DNA of 47,056 nt, taken from assembly GCF_001612745.1 (NCBI RefSeq), contig NZ_BDBA01000072.1, positions 1 to 47,056 on the forward strand, in the 5' to 3' direction. Position numbers and translations under genes: made by a program. The notes under the pieces were generated by a model. That model searched no databases. It was not told the origin of the DNA and saw only the letters and a program-made list of their open reading frames with translations. Shown piece after piece: positions 16,545 through 24,797 of the stretch (the stretch's first letter is position 1; every line of letters starts with the position of its first letter). This DNA is from Nocardia amamiensis NBRC 102102 (lineage in GTDB: Bacteria; Actinomycetota; Actinomycetes; Mycobacteriales; Mycobacteriaceae).

Positions 16545-16608
16545 TGTTCGGAAACCCGTTCGGAAATAGGTACTCTCACACCTGGTTCTCGAACGCGTTT
16601 CCTGAACA
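16545..16608 (+). promoter_or_regulatory. res-like site upstream of the second resolvase
   Basis: TGTTCGGAAAC at 16545-16555 is inverted as GTTTCCTGAACA at 16597-16608, and CGTTCGG at 16557-16563 is inverted as CTCGAACG at 16588-16595. These nested inverted half-sites lie immediately upstream of the resolvase gene. The transposon end lies 25 bp to the left, so part of an original longer site may have been separated. Confidence 0.6.
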
Positions 16609-16623
16609 GTCGGAGGGGTTGTC

Positions 16624-17202
16624 ATGGCGTTGGTTGGTCTGGTCCGGGTGTCCACGAGTCGACAGGAGACCGCGCGCCAGCACGACGACCTCGACCCGAT
16701 CTGTGTGAAGGTGTTCGAGGAGAAGGTCAGCGGCAAGCTGAAGGTCGCTGACCGGCCGGGCCTGCAGGCCGCGCTGGACTACATGCGGCCCGGCGACATG
16801 CTCACCGTCCAAGAAGCCGATCGACTCGGCCGCAACCTCCTGGAAGGGCTGATCGTCCTCAACGACCTGTTCCAGCAAGGCGTGGCGGTGAAGATCCTGC
16901 ACGGGATCGCCGCGGGCGAGCACACCGAGCGCAGCCTCATCCTCGACCTGGCCCTCGCCCTGGCCGAGGACCGGCGCCGCGACATCGTCCGCAAGACCCG
17001 CGACGGACTCGACGCCGCCGCCCGCCGTGGCCGCAAAGGCGGACGACCCACCGTCATCGACGACGACAAACGCCGCGCCATCCTCGCCCGCCGCGCCGAA
17101 GGCCAATCCCTGCGCGAGATCGCCCGCGGCGTCGGGGTCAGCCTCGCCGTCGTGCATGGTGAGGTGAAAGCAGCCGACTATCGCGCAGCCGAGATGTCGT
17201 AG
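16624..17202 (+). CDS. Small serine resolvase
   Basis: A 192-residue resolvase with Ser10 in VGLVRVSTSRQETARQHDDL, QEADRLGRNLLEGLIVL, the ALALAEDRRRDIVRKTRDGL helix, and the HTH QSLREIARGVGVSLAVVHGEV. GGAGGGG precedes the ATG at 16624. It lies outside the Tn402-like right end and is probably the plasmid's, or an older transposon's, own resolvase acting at 16545-16608. It is only distantly similar to the recombinase at 9374. Confidence 0.9.
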   Translation: MALVGLVRVSTSRQETARQHDDLDPICVKVFEEKVSGKLKVADRPGLQAALDYMRPGDMLTVQEADRLGRNLLEGLIVLNDLFQQGVAVKILHGIAAGEHTERSLILDLALALAEDRRRDIVRKTRDGLDAAARRGRKGGRPTVIDDDKRRAILARRAEGQSLREIARGVGVSLAVVHGEVKAADYRAAEMS

Positions 17203-17323
17203 GCGTCTCCTGATCCGCAGAAGGCGCGGAAAGTCGTCCCGCATATCGACCGACCAACACGAGAGCCGCTGGAGATCGACACGGTCCATGGTGGTGGAGT
17301 CGCCTATGTTCCTCAGTGGTCTC

Positions 17324-17590
17324 TCATCCGCCGAGCAACCATTTCAGCAGTTCGATTCCGCCGACCACGCTGCCCAGAAAACCACCGATCATCCCGAATA
17401 CATTCCACGCTTTCCGGGTCCACCGCCAAAGCTGCTTCCGCACCGAACTCGCTACCGGTGGCGTCGATTCGGGGTTGTCGGAAGGTGCAGGTACCTCACT
17501 CGTATTCACAGCGCGGGAAGCTAGAACATGAGGGCGCAACCGCTGATCCGTCGAGGACCACGGGCATTCTGAACAGGGGCTATGCGACAT
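17324..17590 (-). CDS. Small Cys-pair membrane protein, 88 aa
   Basis: The product begins MSHSPCSECPW, a CxxC pair that may bind zinc. It ends in SSVRKQLWRWTRKAWNVF and then GMIGGFLGSVVGGIELLKWLLGG, a membrane helix. The middle is Pro/Ser-rich. It runs opposite to the neighbouring resolvase and AbiTii genes. No family is recognised, and the earlier ATG at 17644 would add an unlikely extension. Confidence 0.45.
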   Translation of the reverse strand: MSHSPCSECPWSSTDQRLRPHVLASRAVNTSEVPAPSDNPESTPPVASSVRKQLWRWTRKAWNVFGMIGGFLGSVVGGIELLKWLLGG

Positions 17591-17947
17591 GGCTGGGCTC
17601 CGCACGTGTGATCTGTGGATTGCCCGGCCCAGAGCCAGCAGCACGACGAAATACTCTGCGCCATCGGACGGGACGGGACCCCACAGGGTTCTTTGCCCGG
17701 CCCGCGGCCAGCGGCTGATCGACTACTCGTTGCCGAGGATACCGCGCGGATCGTCGAATGCACTTGTCCACAGAGCACGTGATCGCCTATGGACCTGAGA
17801 ACCACAGTTCCTCAAGGTTCACGTGGGGCCGTGTGTGTCGGCCGGCGGTGGGATGCTTGTCCGGATTCGGTGCACGCCGGATGAACGGGTCTGGTCGTGC
17901 GTCTGTTCGTCAGCCTCGCCTGGCCGGTGGGGTGGTGCTTCACCTTC

Positions 17948-18292
17948 ATGAGAGGAACGGCGATCAGTACCAACAATTTCCATATCAGCGATGTGAGCAT
18001 GAACGGCTCCAACGTCGCGTTCGGCAGCAGCGGGGCGGTGAACCAGACCCTGAACACGACCGCGGCGACAAACCGTGGCCAGCTGATGCAGGATCTCAGC
18101 AGAGCCGGGCTGTCTCCAGCACAGATCGAGGCGCTCTCGGATGCACTCGATCAGGATGGCGAGGTAGAGGACGCGCCGGGGCCGGAGGTCCAGTCCTGGC
18201 TCGATGAGGTCCGCCAGCAGGTGACCTCGACCGTTGTGACGACGGTGTGGGCGTTGGTCACCGCGCATCTGGGTCTTCCGGCGGCGAACTGA
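17948..18292 (+). CDS. Small protein with N-terminal GSN-FG motif and hydrophobic C-terminus
   Basis: This 114-residue protein is 2 bp upstream of the AbiTii gene and clearly co-translated. Residues 11 to 34 start with FHISDVSM and reach GSNVAFGSSGAVNQT. This segment is Gly/Asn/Gln-rich and has alternating hydrophobic residues, so it looks like a short beta-arch or amyloid-like motif. The same spacing and ten identical residues recur at the C-terminus of the next protein. After a helical region (LMQDLSRAGLSPAQIEALSDAL) the protein ends in a hydrophobic helix (TVVTTVWALVTAHLGLPA) that could enter a membrane. A GTG start at 17897 is possible but less likely. I infer an effector or adaptor partner of the AbiTii protein. 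Confidence 0.6.
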   Translation: MRGTAISTNNFHISDVSMNGSNVAFGSSGAVNQTLNTTAATNRGQLMQDLSRAGLSPAQIEALSDALDQDGEVEDAPGPEVQSWLDEVRQQVTSTVVTTVWALVTAHLGLPAAN

Positions 18293-18294
18293 CG

Positions 18295-19011
18295 ATGGCT
18301 TTGACGCTGCTGGAGACGGTGATCGAGGAAGCACAGGGCGCGGGACCGGTTCCGGTCCTGCTGCGCCGACTGAAGGTTCTCGCGACGCGCACCGGAGCAC
18401 GGGACACGCTGCTGCCGTGGGTGAACAGCGAATTGGTCGGCTACCGACCCGATCATGACGTACTGCCGTCCTACCGGGGACCGTTCCCGACTGCCCCGCT
18501 GGGCAACTACATCGGTATGGGTGGAACGACATTGACCGACCACGCCGTAGCCAGGACCGGCTTCGATGAGTCGCTGGCGGAAGTCTTTTTCAACCAGTCG
18601 TTCCTCGCTTCCGTCGCCGAGCTGGAAGTCGCGGCTGGACGGAAGACGACTTATTTCTCCTGGCCGGGCGAGGTGGTCGGTTACTACAACTCGCTGATCT
18701 CGCAGGGCAAGGCTGGAGTCGCGTCACACTTCGCGTGCCTCGGGGTGAAGTACAGCTTCTCGCAGGCAGTTTTCGTGGGAATCCTGGACCAGGTCCGCAA
18801 CATCGCGTTGGATCTCGCACTGGAGTTGGAGGAGGTCGCGCCCCAGGCCGGTGAACCCGGCGCGGGGGATGTGGTCAACACTGAGGCCCGCGAGCTGATC
18901 CAGCAGCATTTCCATATCGAGGGCATGGTCGTGTCGGGATCCAACATCACCTTCGGCGGCGAGGGCTCGATAATGCAGGGAATACAGGAGTTTAAGCCCG
19001 TCCCGGAGTAG
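18295..19011 (+). CDS. AbiTii-domain protein with C-terminal GSN-FG motif
   Basis: The first 60 residues fit the AbiTii domain (PF18864): a helix with LLRRLKVLATRTG, then LLPWVNSELVGYRPD, then LPSYRG. This domain is predicted to act in abortive infection against phage. Residues 206 to 229 carry FHIEGMVVSGSNITFGGEG and SIMQ, matching the motif at the start of the preceding protein without gaps. The middle (LAEVFFNQSFLASVAELEV...LGVKYSFSQAVFVGILDQVRN) also fits AbiTii relatives. A terminator follows at once. The two genes form a self-contained unit next to transposon debris, typical of a defence cassette. Confidence 0.7.
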   Translation: MALTLLETVIEEAQGAGPVPVLLRRLKVLATRTGARDTLLPWVNSELVGYRPDHDVLPSYRGPFPTAPLGNYIGMGGTTLTDHAVARTGFDESLAEVFFNQSFLASVAELEVAAGRKTTYFSWPGEVVGYYNSLISQGKAGVASHFACLGVKYSFSQAVFVGILDQVRNIALDLALELEEVAPQAGEPGAGDVVNTEARELIQQHFHIEGMVVSGSNITFGGEGSIMQGIQEFKPVPE

Positions 19012-19034
19012 CCCGCCAACCCGCATCCGGGATC

Positions 19035-19069
19035 TATCGGGAGCGCCCGCGGTCGGGTGGCTCCCGATA
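19035..19069 (+). terminator. Terminator after the AbiTii operon
   Basis: TATCGGGAGC and GCTCCCGATA make a perfect 10-bp stem with a 15-nt GC-rich loop, 23 bp after the stop codon. No T-tract follows, which is common for actinobacterial terminators. Confidence 0.6.
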
Positions 19070-19378
19070 ATCGCGGGCGAGGACGTCCCGTTCGAGTCCG
19101 GCGGGCACGGAGGTGTTTCCCGAGCCCGCTCGGACGGAGCCCGCGTTCTAGCCAAGAGCCACCGGTTCCGCTCGCTTATCGGCGGTCAGAAATCGCACAA
19201 GCGTTCGAGTTCTGGGTAGGGTTACGCGGACTTCGCTTCGACAGGAACCGGCGTCCGGAGGAGTGCCGACACCGACCCGATTCCGACGGGCCCAGCTCGT
19301 CGGCGATCTCGCGATAGAGGGCCGGGGCGGTATTTCCCGATCACCGCTGATCATGCGGCGTGGCGCGGGCGTGTCGAT
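19070..19378. other. Gene-free stretch, probably decayed DNA
   Basis: No frame in these 309 bp looks like a complete gene on either strand. On the minus strand a short run LYREIADELGPSESGR near 19265-19325 reads like protein but is not continued. The stretch separates the rightward defence unit from the leftward exonuclease gene. Confidence 0.4.
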
Positions 19379-20962
19379 TCAGGGTGCTGTCATCCGTAGC
19401 AAGTGCTGACGGGTCTGCTGCACATCACACAGCGCCCGATGGCCGCCTTCGTTGGGCAGCCATCGCCGGGAGCGGGCGTGGTCGGATCGGGGGACCATGA
19501 CGTCGGCCCAATGGCTGGCGTGGGCCAGGCGGGTGCGGCGAATGCCGTGGCGGGTGCAGTCGGAGGTGATCACAGACCGGTCGTACTCGGCGTTGTAGGC
19601 GAGAACGATGCGGTCCTTCGTGATGCGCAGCAGCCGCTTGTACACCGTGGGCCAGTCCGGAACACCGTCGGCGGTGACCTCGGTGTCGGTGATGCCATGC
19701 ACGGCAAAGGCTCCCGGCTCGATCGGAACGCCCGGGCCGGGGTTGACCAGGGTGTTCAGCAACGTCTTGCCGGTGGCGGCGTCGATCACCGCGATCTCGC
19801 ACACCGCCCCGTACAGATCGGTGGTCTCGGTGTCGAGGATGACCGCGGCGCCGGGTTCGAGCATGCGGCGCGCGAACCGGATCGCCGCGCCGGCAGCGGA
19901 GTGCAACTGCATGCCGTAGCGGTACTTGCGCAGGACCGGGTTCTGCTCGATCGCGGCTTCGACATCGGCCTTGGTCGGGCCGCCGACGATGCGTTCCCAG
20001 TCGATCTCCCACACGTCCGGGCCAGGAACCCACCAGCCCCACATCTCGATACCGTGCTCGGCACCGAACCATCCCAGGAACGCGCGGATCGCTTTCGCCC
20101 GTGACACCACGCGCCCACCGACCAACTCCAGCAGGGGCGACTTCTCCCCCTTCGGGGTCGCCCGCACCTGTTCCCAATCGACGTCGGGCAGATCCAGCAA
20201 CGCGAGAACATCACCAGTGCGATACAGCGGCACCGATACGGTGCGGTATCGGCCGACTTCTTTGTCATGGTGCGTTTTCGGTTTCACCCATCCGGCTTCG
20301 ACGGCAATGTCGAAGTGCCGGCGCACGACATCAAGCAGCTCGGCGGCGGCGTCGGCGGTAACGAGCCGGTCCTGGCGGATCCGCTCGTCGAGTTCCTCTT
20401 CCGCGGCCAGGGCGTCGATGTCCTCGCGGCGGTAGCGGCCGAACCGGCCTTTCTGGATCTGACGCTCCGCCACCACCGCGGCGAGCTCACGCCAATCCCA
20501 CCCCAACCGTCTGCAGGCCTCCTCCTCGGTGACTGAGGACGCGGTCCAGGCCTCGCGGGCGGTGATCACTGCCTCGACCTCCTCGGCGGTGACCATGTCA
20601 ACCTGGGCTGGCGCGAACAGCTCGTACTCTCCCCCGCCGCGGGGCTGGTACACGTCGACGACCTCGAGGTGCCCGGCCTCGGCAAGCGCATGGATGTCGC
20701 TGTGCTGCACTGGCCGACCGATACGGTGTGTGAGGCGATCAGCGCAGCGAGCCGACCCGATCGGATGCTCAGCACCGAAACGCTCGACGATCTGCGGCAC
20801 CAGGCCACGAATGTCCGCGACCTGCTCGGGCAGCCAGCCCCGCATGTGGCCGGGCTTGGGCAGCATTCCGGCTGCGTCGGCCTTCTCGAACTGCCACCGT
20901 GCCAACCCGACCTCGTCGGCGAGCACGAGCGGACCGTAGTGGGTTCGGACGCTGGCAGTCAT
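19379..20962 (-). CDS. DEDDh 3'-5' exonuclease (DnaQ-like) with N-terminal HTH region
   Basis: Residues 372 to 520 form a DnaQ/epsilon-type exonuclease. Asp377 and Glu379 lie in ILDTETTDLYGA, AFAVHGITD follows, Asp461 is in LAYNAEYD, and the H508...D513 pair is in GGHRALCDV. This is a complete DEDDh set. The first 370 residues hold several small MerR-like or DNA-binding segments (VGLARWQFEKADAAGMLPKPG, ACRRLGWDWRELAAVVAERQIQ) that would bring the nuclease to DNA. Such stand-alone exonucleases are found on actinobacterial plasmids and phages, with roles in repair or replication. It is a single leftward gene 213 bp from its upstream neighbour. Confidence 0.85.
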   Translation of the reverse strand: MTASVRTHYGPLVLADEVGLARWQFEKADAAGMLPKPGHMRGWLPEQVADIRGLVPQIVERFGAEHPIGSARCADRLTHRIGRPVQHSDIHALAEAGHLEVVDVYQPRGGGEYELFAPAQVDMVTAEEVEAVITAREAWTASSVTEEEACRRLGWDWRELAAVVAERQIQKGRFGRYRREDIDALAAEEELDERIRQDRLVTADAAAELLDVVRRHFDIAVEAGWVKPKTHHDKEVGRYRTVSVPLYRTGDVLALLDLPDVDWEQVRATPKGEKSPLLELVGGRVVSRAKAIRAFLGWFGAEHGIEMWGWWVPGPDVWEIDWERIVGGPTKADVEAAIEQNPVLRKYRYGMQLHSAAGAAIRFARRMLEPGAAVILDTETTDLYGAVCEIAVIDAATGKTLLNTLVNPGPGVPIEPGAFAVHGITDTEVTADGVPDWPTVYKRLLRITKDRIVLAYNAEYDRSVITSDCTRHGIRRTRLAHASHWADVMVPRSDHARSRRWLPNEGGHRALCDVQQTRQHLLRMTAP

Positions 20963-21175
20963 CGACGAAGTCTCCTCAGATCACAACGCCTGCAAGGGAT
21001 TCAGCAGAATAGTCCCACTCCCCACCGACAAGAAGGGCTCCAACACGCGGGGGCAGAGTGTGACCGATTGCTCGGCCGCGCTCCGATGAGCGAGGCCGCG
21101 TGGGAGACTTCTGCGCCTGGCGGCAGTAGCGACGGTGTCGTGATTCACGGATAAACCAGCGTTCCATTTCCTGGC

Positions 21176-22444
21176 TTAGTTGTCACTGAGCGCCCGCCCG
21201 GCATCACGCTTGGTTGTGAGGGCTTGATCGTCGAGGACGCGGTTGGTCAGCTCGATGCTGGAAAGGTAGAGCCAGAAGATCCAGTCCAGGTAGTAGTCCT
21301 CATAATCTCGTTGCTGTTTGATCCTGGCGTCACCGTGTCGGATGTGAAATCCGTTCGCGATCTCGAACAGGGCACCGCTGTCTTTCTTCGTCATCACCTC
21401 GGCGAGGACGTTGTAGCGGCGCTCCTCCAGTACGCGGCTAAGCATCGCGAGTGCGGCCTGTTTCTGCTGCCGTCCAGCGCCGCGGGCCCGGAACATGGCG
21501 ACTGCCTGGAGGACTTCATCGGCGGCTGGTTCGCGGCCGCCGCGGGAGGCGAGTTCGTCCAGTAGGTCGGTGCGGCCGAGATCGGTTGCTGTGACCAGGC
21601 GTCCGACATCCTCTCCTTCTTCGGCCAGACGGAGATCCAGGTCGCTACGATCGAGGATCTTGTTCACTCGCCATCGGTAGATCGCTTTGCCGGTTCCGAT
21701 ATGGAAGTCGGTGTAGTGGGTGCACGCCTCGCCGAATTCGTAGTGGCTGTTCTCCACGCGCCTCGGGCGGGCGATGTTGTCGTGCAGCATCTCGATGAGC
21801 CTGAAGAACAGTTCCGGGTCAGCAGTCAGTTCGTCCGGGTCAAGCGGCCACGCTGGCGGTTCCGTCAACTTCAACTCGCGGACGATCATCCACTCGGGTC
21901 CGGGCTCTCGCCTGGCCGAATCACAGTTCACCCCGAAGCGTTTATCGAAGTATCCGGTTTGATCGAGGTCACGGGTGAGATCAGCGATCTCACGGGCCAC
22001 GTCATTGATGGTCAACGCCGAAGCTTCGCCGGCCGGAGTGTTGCGCTCGCCGTAATACGGTCGCCGTGGCGGAGGATCTTCGTGCAGCTGGGTTCCGTGG
22101 TTGAGCAGTTCGCGCAGGAACTTTTGTTGCGGGGACAGCGAGCGGGCGGGTACAGCCTTTCCAGCCTTGATCGCGGGGAGGTCCTGGAAGCGGGGGGCCT
22201 CTTGAACTTGAGGCAGCTTCTGGAACTCGGCGAGCGGTCCGTCGATGAATCCACGGACGAACGCATGCTCCAATAGCAACTCGCAGGACGTGTTCCAGTC
22301 CTGGTAGCTCTGCTCTGCGCGTACGTTGAGAAGTCGGGCCGATTCCTCGGCGAACAGCCCTCGCGGCCACACAAGCTGGTAACCAGGCTCGGACAGGCTG
22401 TGCTGATCCACTTCGCCATTATTCGACCCGACCCACCGCCACAA
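21176..22444 (-). CDS. Hypothetical protein, 422 aa
   Basis: A large soluble protein without recognised domains. Notable parts are LFAEESARLLNVRAEQSYQDWN near the N-terminus, ELFFRLIEMLHDNIARPRR in the middle, YTDFHIGTGKAIYRWRVNKIL, and a C-terminal helical region (DYYLDWIFWLYLSSIELTNRVLDDQ). It is the last gene of a leftward unit, 12 bp after the winged-helix gene, so it probably shares that protein's biology. The Trp-rich N-terminus (MWRWVGSNN) may be an overlong start. Confidence 0.65.
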   Translation of the reverse strand: MWRWVGSNNGEVDQHSLSEPGYQLVWPRGLFAEESARLLNVRAEQSYQDWNTSCELLLEHAFVRGFIDGPLAEFQKLPQVQEAPRFQDLPAIKAGKAVPARSLSPQQKFLRELLNHGTQLHEDPPPRRPYYGERNTPAGEASALTINDVAREIADLTRDLDQTGYFDKRFGVNCDSARREPGPEWMIVRELKLTEPPAWPLDPDELTADPELFFRLIEMLHDNIARPRRVENSHYEFGEACTHYTDFHIGTGKAIYRWRVNKILDRSDLDLRLAEEGEDVGRLVTATDLGRTDLLDELASRGGREPAADEVLQAVAMFRARGAGRQQKQAALAMLSRVLEERRYNVLAEVMTKKDSGALFEIANGFHIRHGDARIKQQRDYEDYYLDWIFWLYLSSIELTNRVLDDQALTTKRDAGRALSDN

Positions 22445-22456
22445 CGAATCGCCTGG

Positions 22457-23431
22457 TCAGGAGCTCTCGTGGCTGTGTGCCCGCCGATTGCAGGTGGGGC
22501 ATGGAGCCGCGGCCTCGGCGCCGGCCTGGATCACCGTGATCATCCCGCCTGGGTGCGGGCTACCGCATGTGCTGCACGGATCTCCTGGCGTCGGATCACC
22601 GGGTCCAGATGTTGTTGGCTCGAAGTCATTCGGCGGATCGGCGGGGATTTCCCGTATCGCCGCGACCAGTCGGCCCATCGGGTTGGTCACCCCGGGATGG
22701 TTGCATTGCTGCTCGAGGTGGTGCCCGAGCTGCGTGGGTGACCAGCCGGTTCGCAGGTGTCGGTCGACTCGTGCTGCGTGCTGGCGGATGACCTGCTCGG
22801 TCACCGGCTTCTGCAGGCGCAGCTGGCGCAGCAGTCGCGCGCCGACGGTCTCGATCTCCACGGTCGCCGACGAGCTCGCTCTGGCTGTCTGTTTGATGTT
22901 CTCCTTCCTGGTCTTCTTCTTCAGCCGATAGCCCGTCGTAGGTTCAGCCAATGTTGGATTACCGGATCCTGGCTCGGGAACGTGGGTGGGCAACAGAGTG
23001 GGTGCCGTGGCGGTGGCGACGTCTGTGATGCAGTAGGCGGTCGCACCGAGCGTGCCGTCGGGTCGGCGTTCTCGGCGCCGTTCGAGGTAGCCGTAGTGCT
23101 CCAGTTCGGCCAGGCCGGACCGGACGGCCTCGCGGCCTTCAGTGCCGGCGCGCACGATGGACTCGATCGTCACGGTGAACCCTTCGGTGTGGGTGGACAG
23201 CCAGCCGAAGATGCCCTTCGCCTTGAACGACACCCGCGTGTCTCGGAACAGTGCGTTGCTGACTTGGGTGAAAGGCGCTGTTGCCATGGCGCCGCGGCGA
23301 ACTCCCGTCTCCCGGGTAGCGGTCTGTGCGCTGTCGTGCGACGGCGGAGCGCTGCTGCGCTGACCGCGGGTGCGGCGCGCTGAGTGGTGGGTAGTCGAGT
23401 CAGCGGGCGTGCCGTCGATGGGGCTCGTCAT
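22457..23431 (-). CDS. Winged-helix replication-type protein with C-terminal zinc motif
   Basis: After a disordered first 48 residues, FTQVSNALFRDTRVSFKAKGIFGWLSTHTEGFTVTIESIV continues into EAVRSGLAELEHYGYLERRRERR. This winged-helix pattern is typical of phage/plasmid replisome organisers and actinobacterial ICE or plasmid replication accessory proteins. The C-terminus has CSTCG and CPTC pairs about 25 residues apart, a probable zinc ribbon. RLLRQLRLQKPVTEQVIRQHAARVDRHL may form a second helical domain. It follows the membrane gene by 29 bp. An internal start at MATAPFTQ is also possible. Confidence 0.7.
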   Translation of the reverse strand: MTSPIDGTPADSTTHHSARRTRGQRSSAPPSHDSAQTATRETGVRRGAMATAPFTQVSNALFRDTRVSFKAKGIFGWLSTHTEGFTVTIESIVRAGTEGREAVRSGLAELEHYGYLERRRERRPDGTLGATAYCITDVATATAPTLLPTHVPEPGSGNPTLAEPTTGYRLKKKTRKENIKQTARASSSATVEIETVGARLLRQLRLQKPVTEQVIRQHAARVDRHLRTGWSPTQLGHHLEQQCNHPGVTNPMGRLVAAIREIPADPPNDFEPTTSGPGDPTPGDPCSTCGSPHPGGMITVIQAGAEAAAPCPTCNRRAHSHESS

Positions 23432-23460
23432 GTTGTGGCCCTACTGGTTCGGCGCGCCTG

Positions 23461-23928
23461 TCACTTCCTCTCCCCTGGTCCGGTGTCGGTTTCGAGGAGC
23501 TCGGTGAGCGTGCGGGCGATTGCTGCGGTCGTGCGGCGCATCCGTCGCAGGTTGCGCTGGACCACGGTGTGCTTGCGGAATACCACTGCGTTGATCGCTA
23601 CCACGATGCCCACGGTGGCCGGGACTCCGCTGGCCAGATCGGCGCGGTCGATGGTGACGAGGTAGCCCAGGAAGCCGAAGCACGCCAGGGTCAATCCGAA
23701 CATCAGCCACGCGGCGGCGCGGTCCATCGTCGCTTCGGGCGCGACGGGCTCCCCTACCGTGGGACGAGGCTGTGGCATTGCGGTGCTCGCCGGGTCGCCG
23801 GCATCGTCCAGTACGGTGCTCGTCGCCGAGGACGCCGCGACCGCGGTGGATGGCTTGTCGAGTTCGGGGTTGCGGAGGCCTGGCACCAGCTGGGTGCTGG
23901 CGCCGGTATGGCCGTGGTGGTTCAGCAC
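23461..23928 (-). CDS. Membrane protein with two transmembrane helices, 155 aa
   Basis: A GTG at 23928 preceded by AAGAGGAGT is the best start, although the frame is open to 24042. After a disordered Pro/Thr/Ser-rich region two hydrophobic helices occur: AAAWLMFGLTLACFGFLGYL and PATVGIVVAINAVVF. A basic segment (HTVVQRNLRRMRRTTAAIARTL) then lies in the cytoplasm. It heads a leftward three-gene unit, and two hairpins precede it. Function is unknown. Confidence 0.6.
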   Translation of the reverse strand: MLNHHGHTGASTQLVPGLRNPELDKPSTAVAASSATSTVLDDAGDPASTAMPQPRPTVGEPVAPEATMDRAAAWLMFGLTLACFGFLGYLVTIDRADLASGVPATVGIVVAINAVVFRKHTVVQRNLRRMRRTTAAIARTLTELLETDTGPGERK

Positions 23929-23979
23929 TGCAGGTTGACTCCTCTTGTTCGGAGGCCGCGTGGCGGCTCCTTGAAGAAA

Positions 23980-24016
23980 GTCCGTGTCCGGTCGGAGGCA
24001 CCGGCCGAACACGGAC
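23980..24016 (-). terminator. Leader hairpin with T-rich tail (attenuator candidate)
   Basis: On the minus strand GTCCGTGTTCGGCCGGT pairs with ACCGGACACGGAC around a short loop and is followed by TTTCTTC. It lies between the start of the membrane gene and its likely promoter. A second small dyad (GCCGCCACGCGGC) comes next, before the ribosome site. The pair could terminate or attenuate leftward transcription. Confidence 0.5.
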
Positions 24017-24075
24017 TCACGCATATCTGGAATGTGACCCACGCCGTGAGGCGTGTTTCTTCGTGGATCGGACGG

Positions 24076-24107
24076 GAGGTGTATCGAGCGGCAACTCGAT
24101 ACACCTC
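24076..24107. repeat. Perfect 13-bp inverted repeat
   Basis: GAGGTGTATCGAG and CTCGATACACCTC flank a 6-nt loop (CGGCAA). It lies about 150 bp upstream of the membrane gene and at the border of an AT-rich gene-free stretch. It could be an operator, a terminator of an incoming transcript, or a recombination site. Confidence 0.5.
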
Positions 24108-24739
24108 ATCCCCTCCGGTGGAGCGGACGCGTTGATCTTAGGCACATAAAACGCTTCAGGACCAGCCGGAGTTGAACAAAAAATCTTCACCATTCCGACG
24201 CAATAGCGCGTTGTTCATCGACGGTAATGCACTTGGTCCATATCGGGTCCAATTGGACGCCAAAGTCCTATCCAGATAACAAAATAGGAACGCTGTGATC
24301 CCGCGCCGCGATAGGCTCACGGAACGCCGAGCTAGGCGCTCTACCTGCGATGACGACTCCTGGACGGCCAGTTGGACCAGGCGTCGGATGGGTGTTGAAC
24401 GGCCGGGATTGGGTTGTTTGGACAGCGGGATCATGGTTGACTGTCGCTTGAGCGGCGGCCGGAGATTTCCGATCCTCCGCTCCCCCGGGACTCCACGCAA
24501 TGGAATGTGACCATGGATTCGGGGTGAATTCCGGTGGGCCTTCGTCGGCAAGCGATGGCCCACCCCTCAGCACCAGGAATTAGATTTTGTCGAGCAGTAC
24601 ACCGAGATATGGGCGAGCGCGGGTTCCGTGAAACGGAATACCGCAGCTCGATATTTGACGTGAATTGATAGGTTGCCCGATTGTCGGACGATCTATTCGG
24701 CAAGGCTGAAAATGAGATATGCCCTGCAGTCCTGGGCAC
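24108..24739. other. AT-richer intergenic region without a convincing gene
   Basis: The 630 bp between the inverted repeat and the next dyad have lower GC than the surroundings, especially 24130-24300. The only marked element is the 12-bp palindrome GTCCAATTGGAC at 24247-24258. Its half-site recurs at 27654-27679, on the other side of the large HTH-membrane gene. Open frames here have poor codon use on both strands. Confidence 0.4.
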
Positions 24740-24779
24740 GTCGACGTCCTCGACCTCTTCCTGGGTCGAGGACGTCGAC
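24740..24779 (-). terminator. 16-bp perfect inverted repeat downstream of the HTH-membrane gene
   Basis: GTCGACGTCCTCGACC and GGTCGAGGACGTCGAC flank an 8-nt loop, starting 19 bp after the leftward stop codon. Stem length and position make it a probable terminator. Confidence 0.6.
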
Positions 24780-24797
24780 ATGTGGGACCGCTGGCGC

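Noticed and set aside
24156..24781. Several leftward open frames in the AT-rich intergenic region
   Set aside because: Codon use is poor, no ribosome sites are seen, and the frames cross each other and the strong dyad at 24740-24779.
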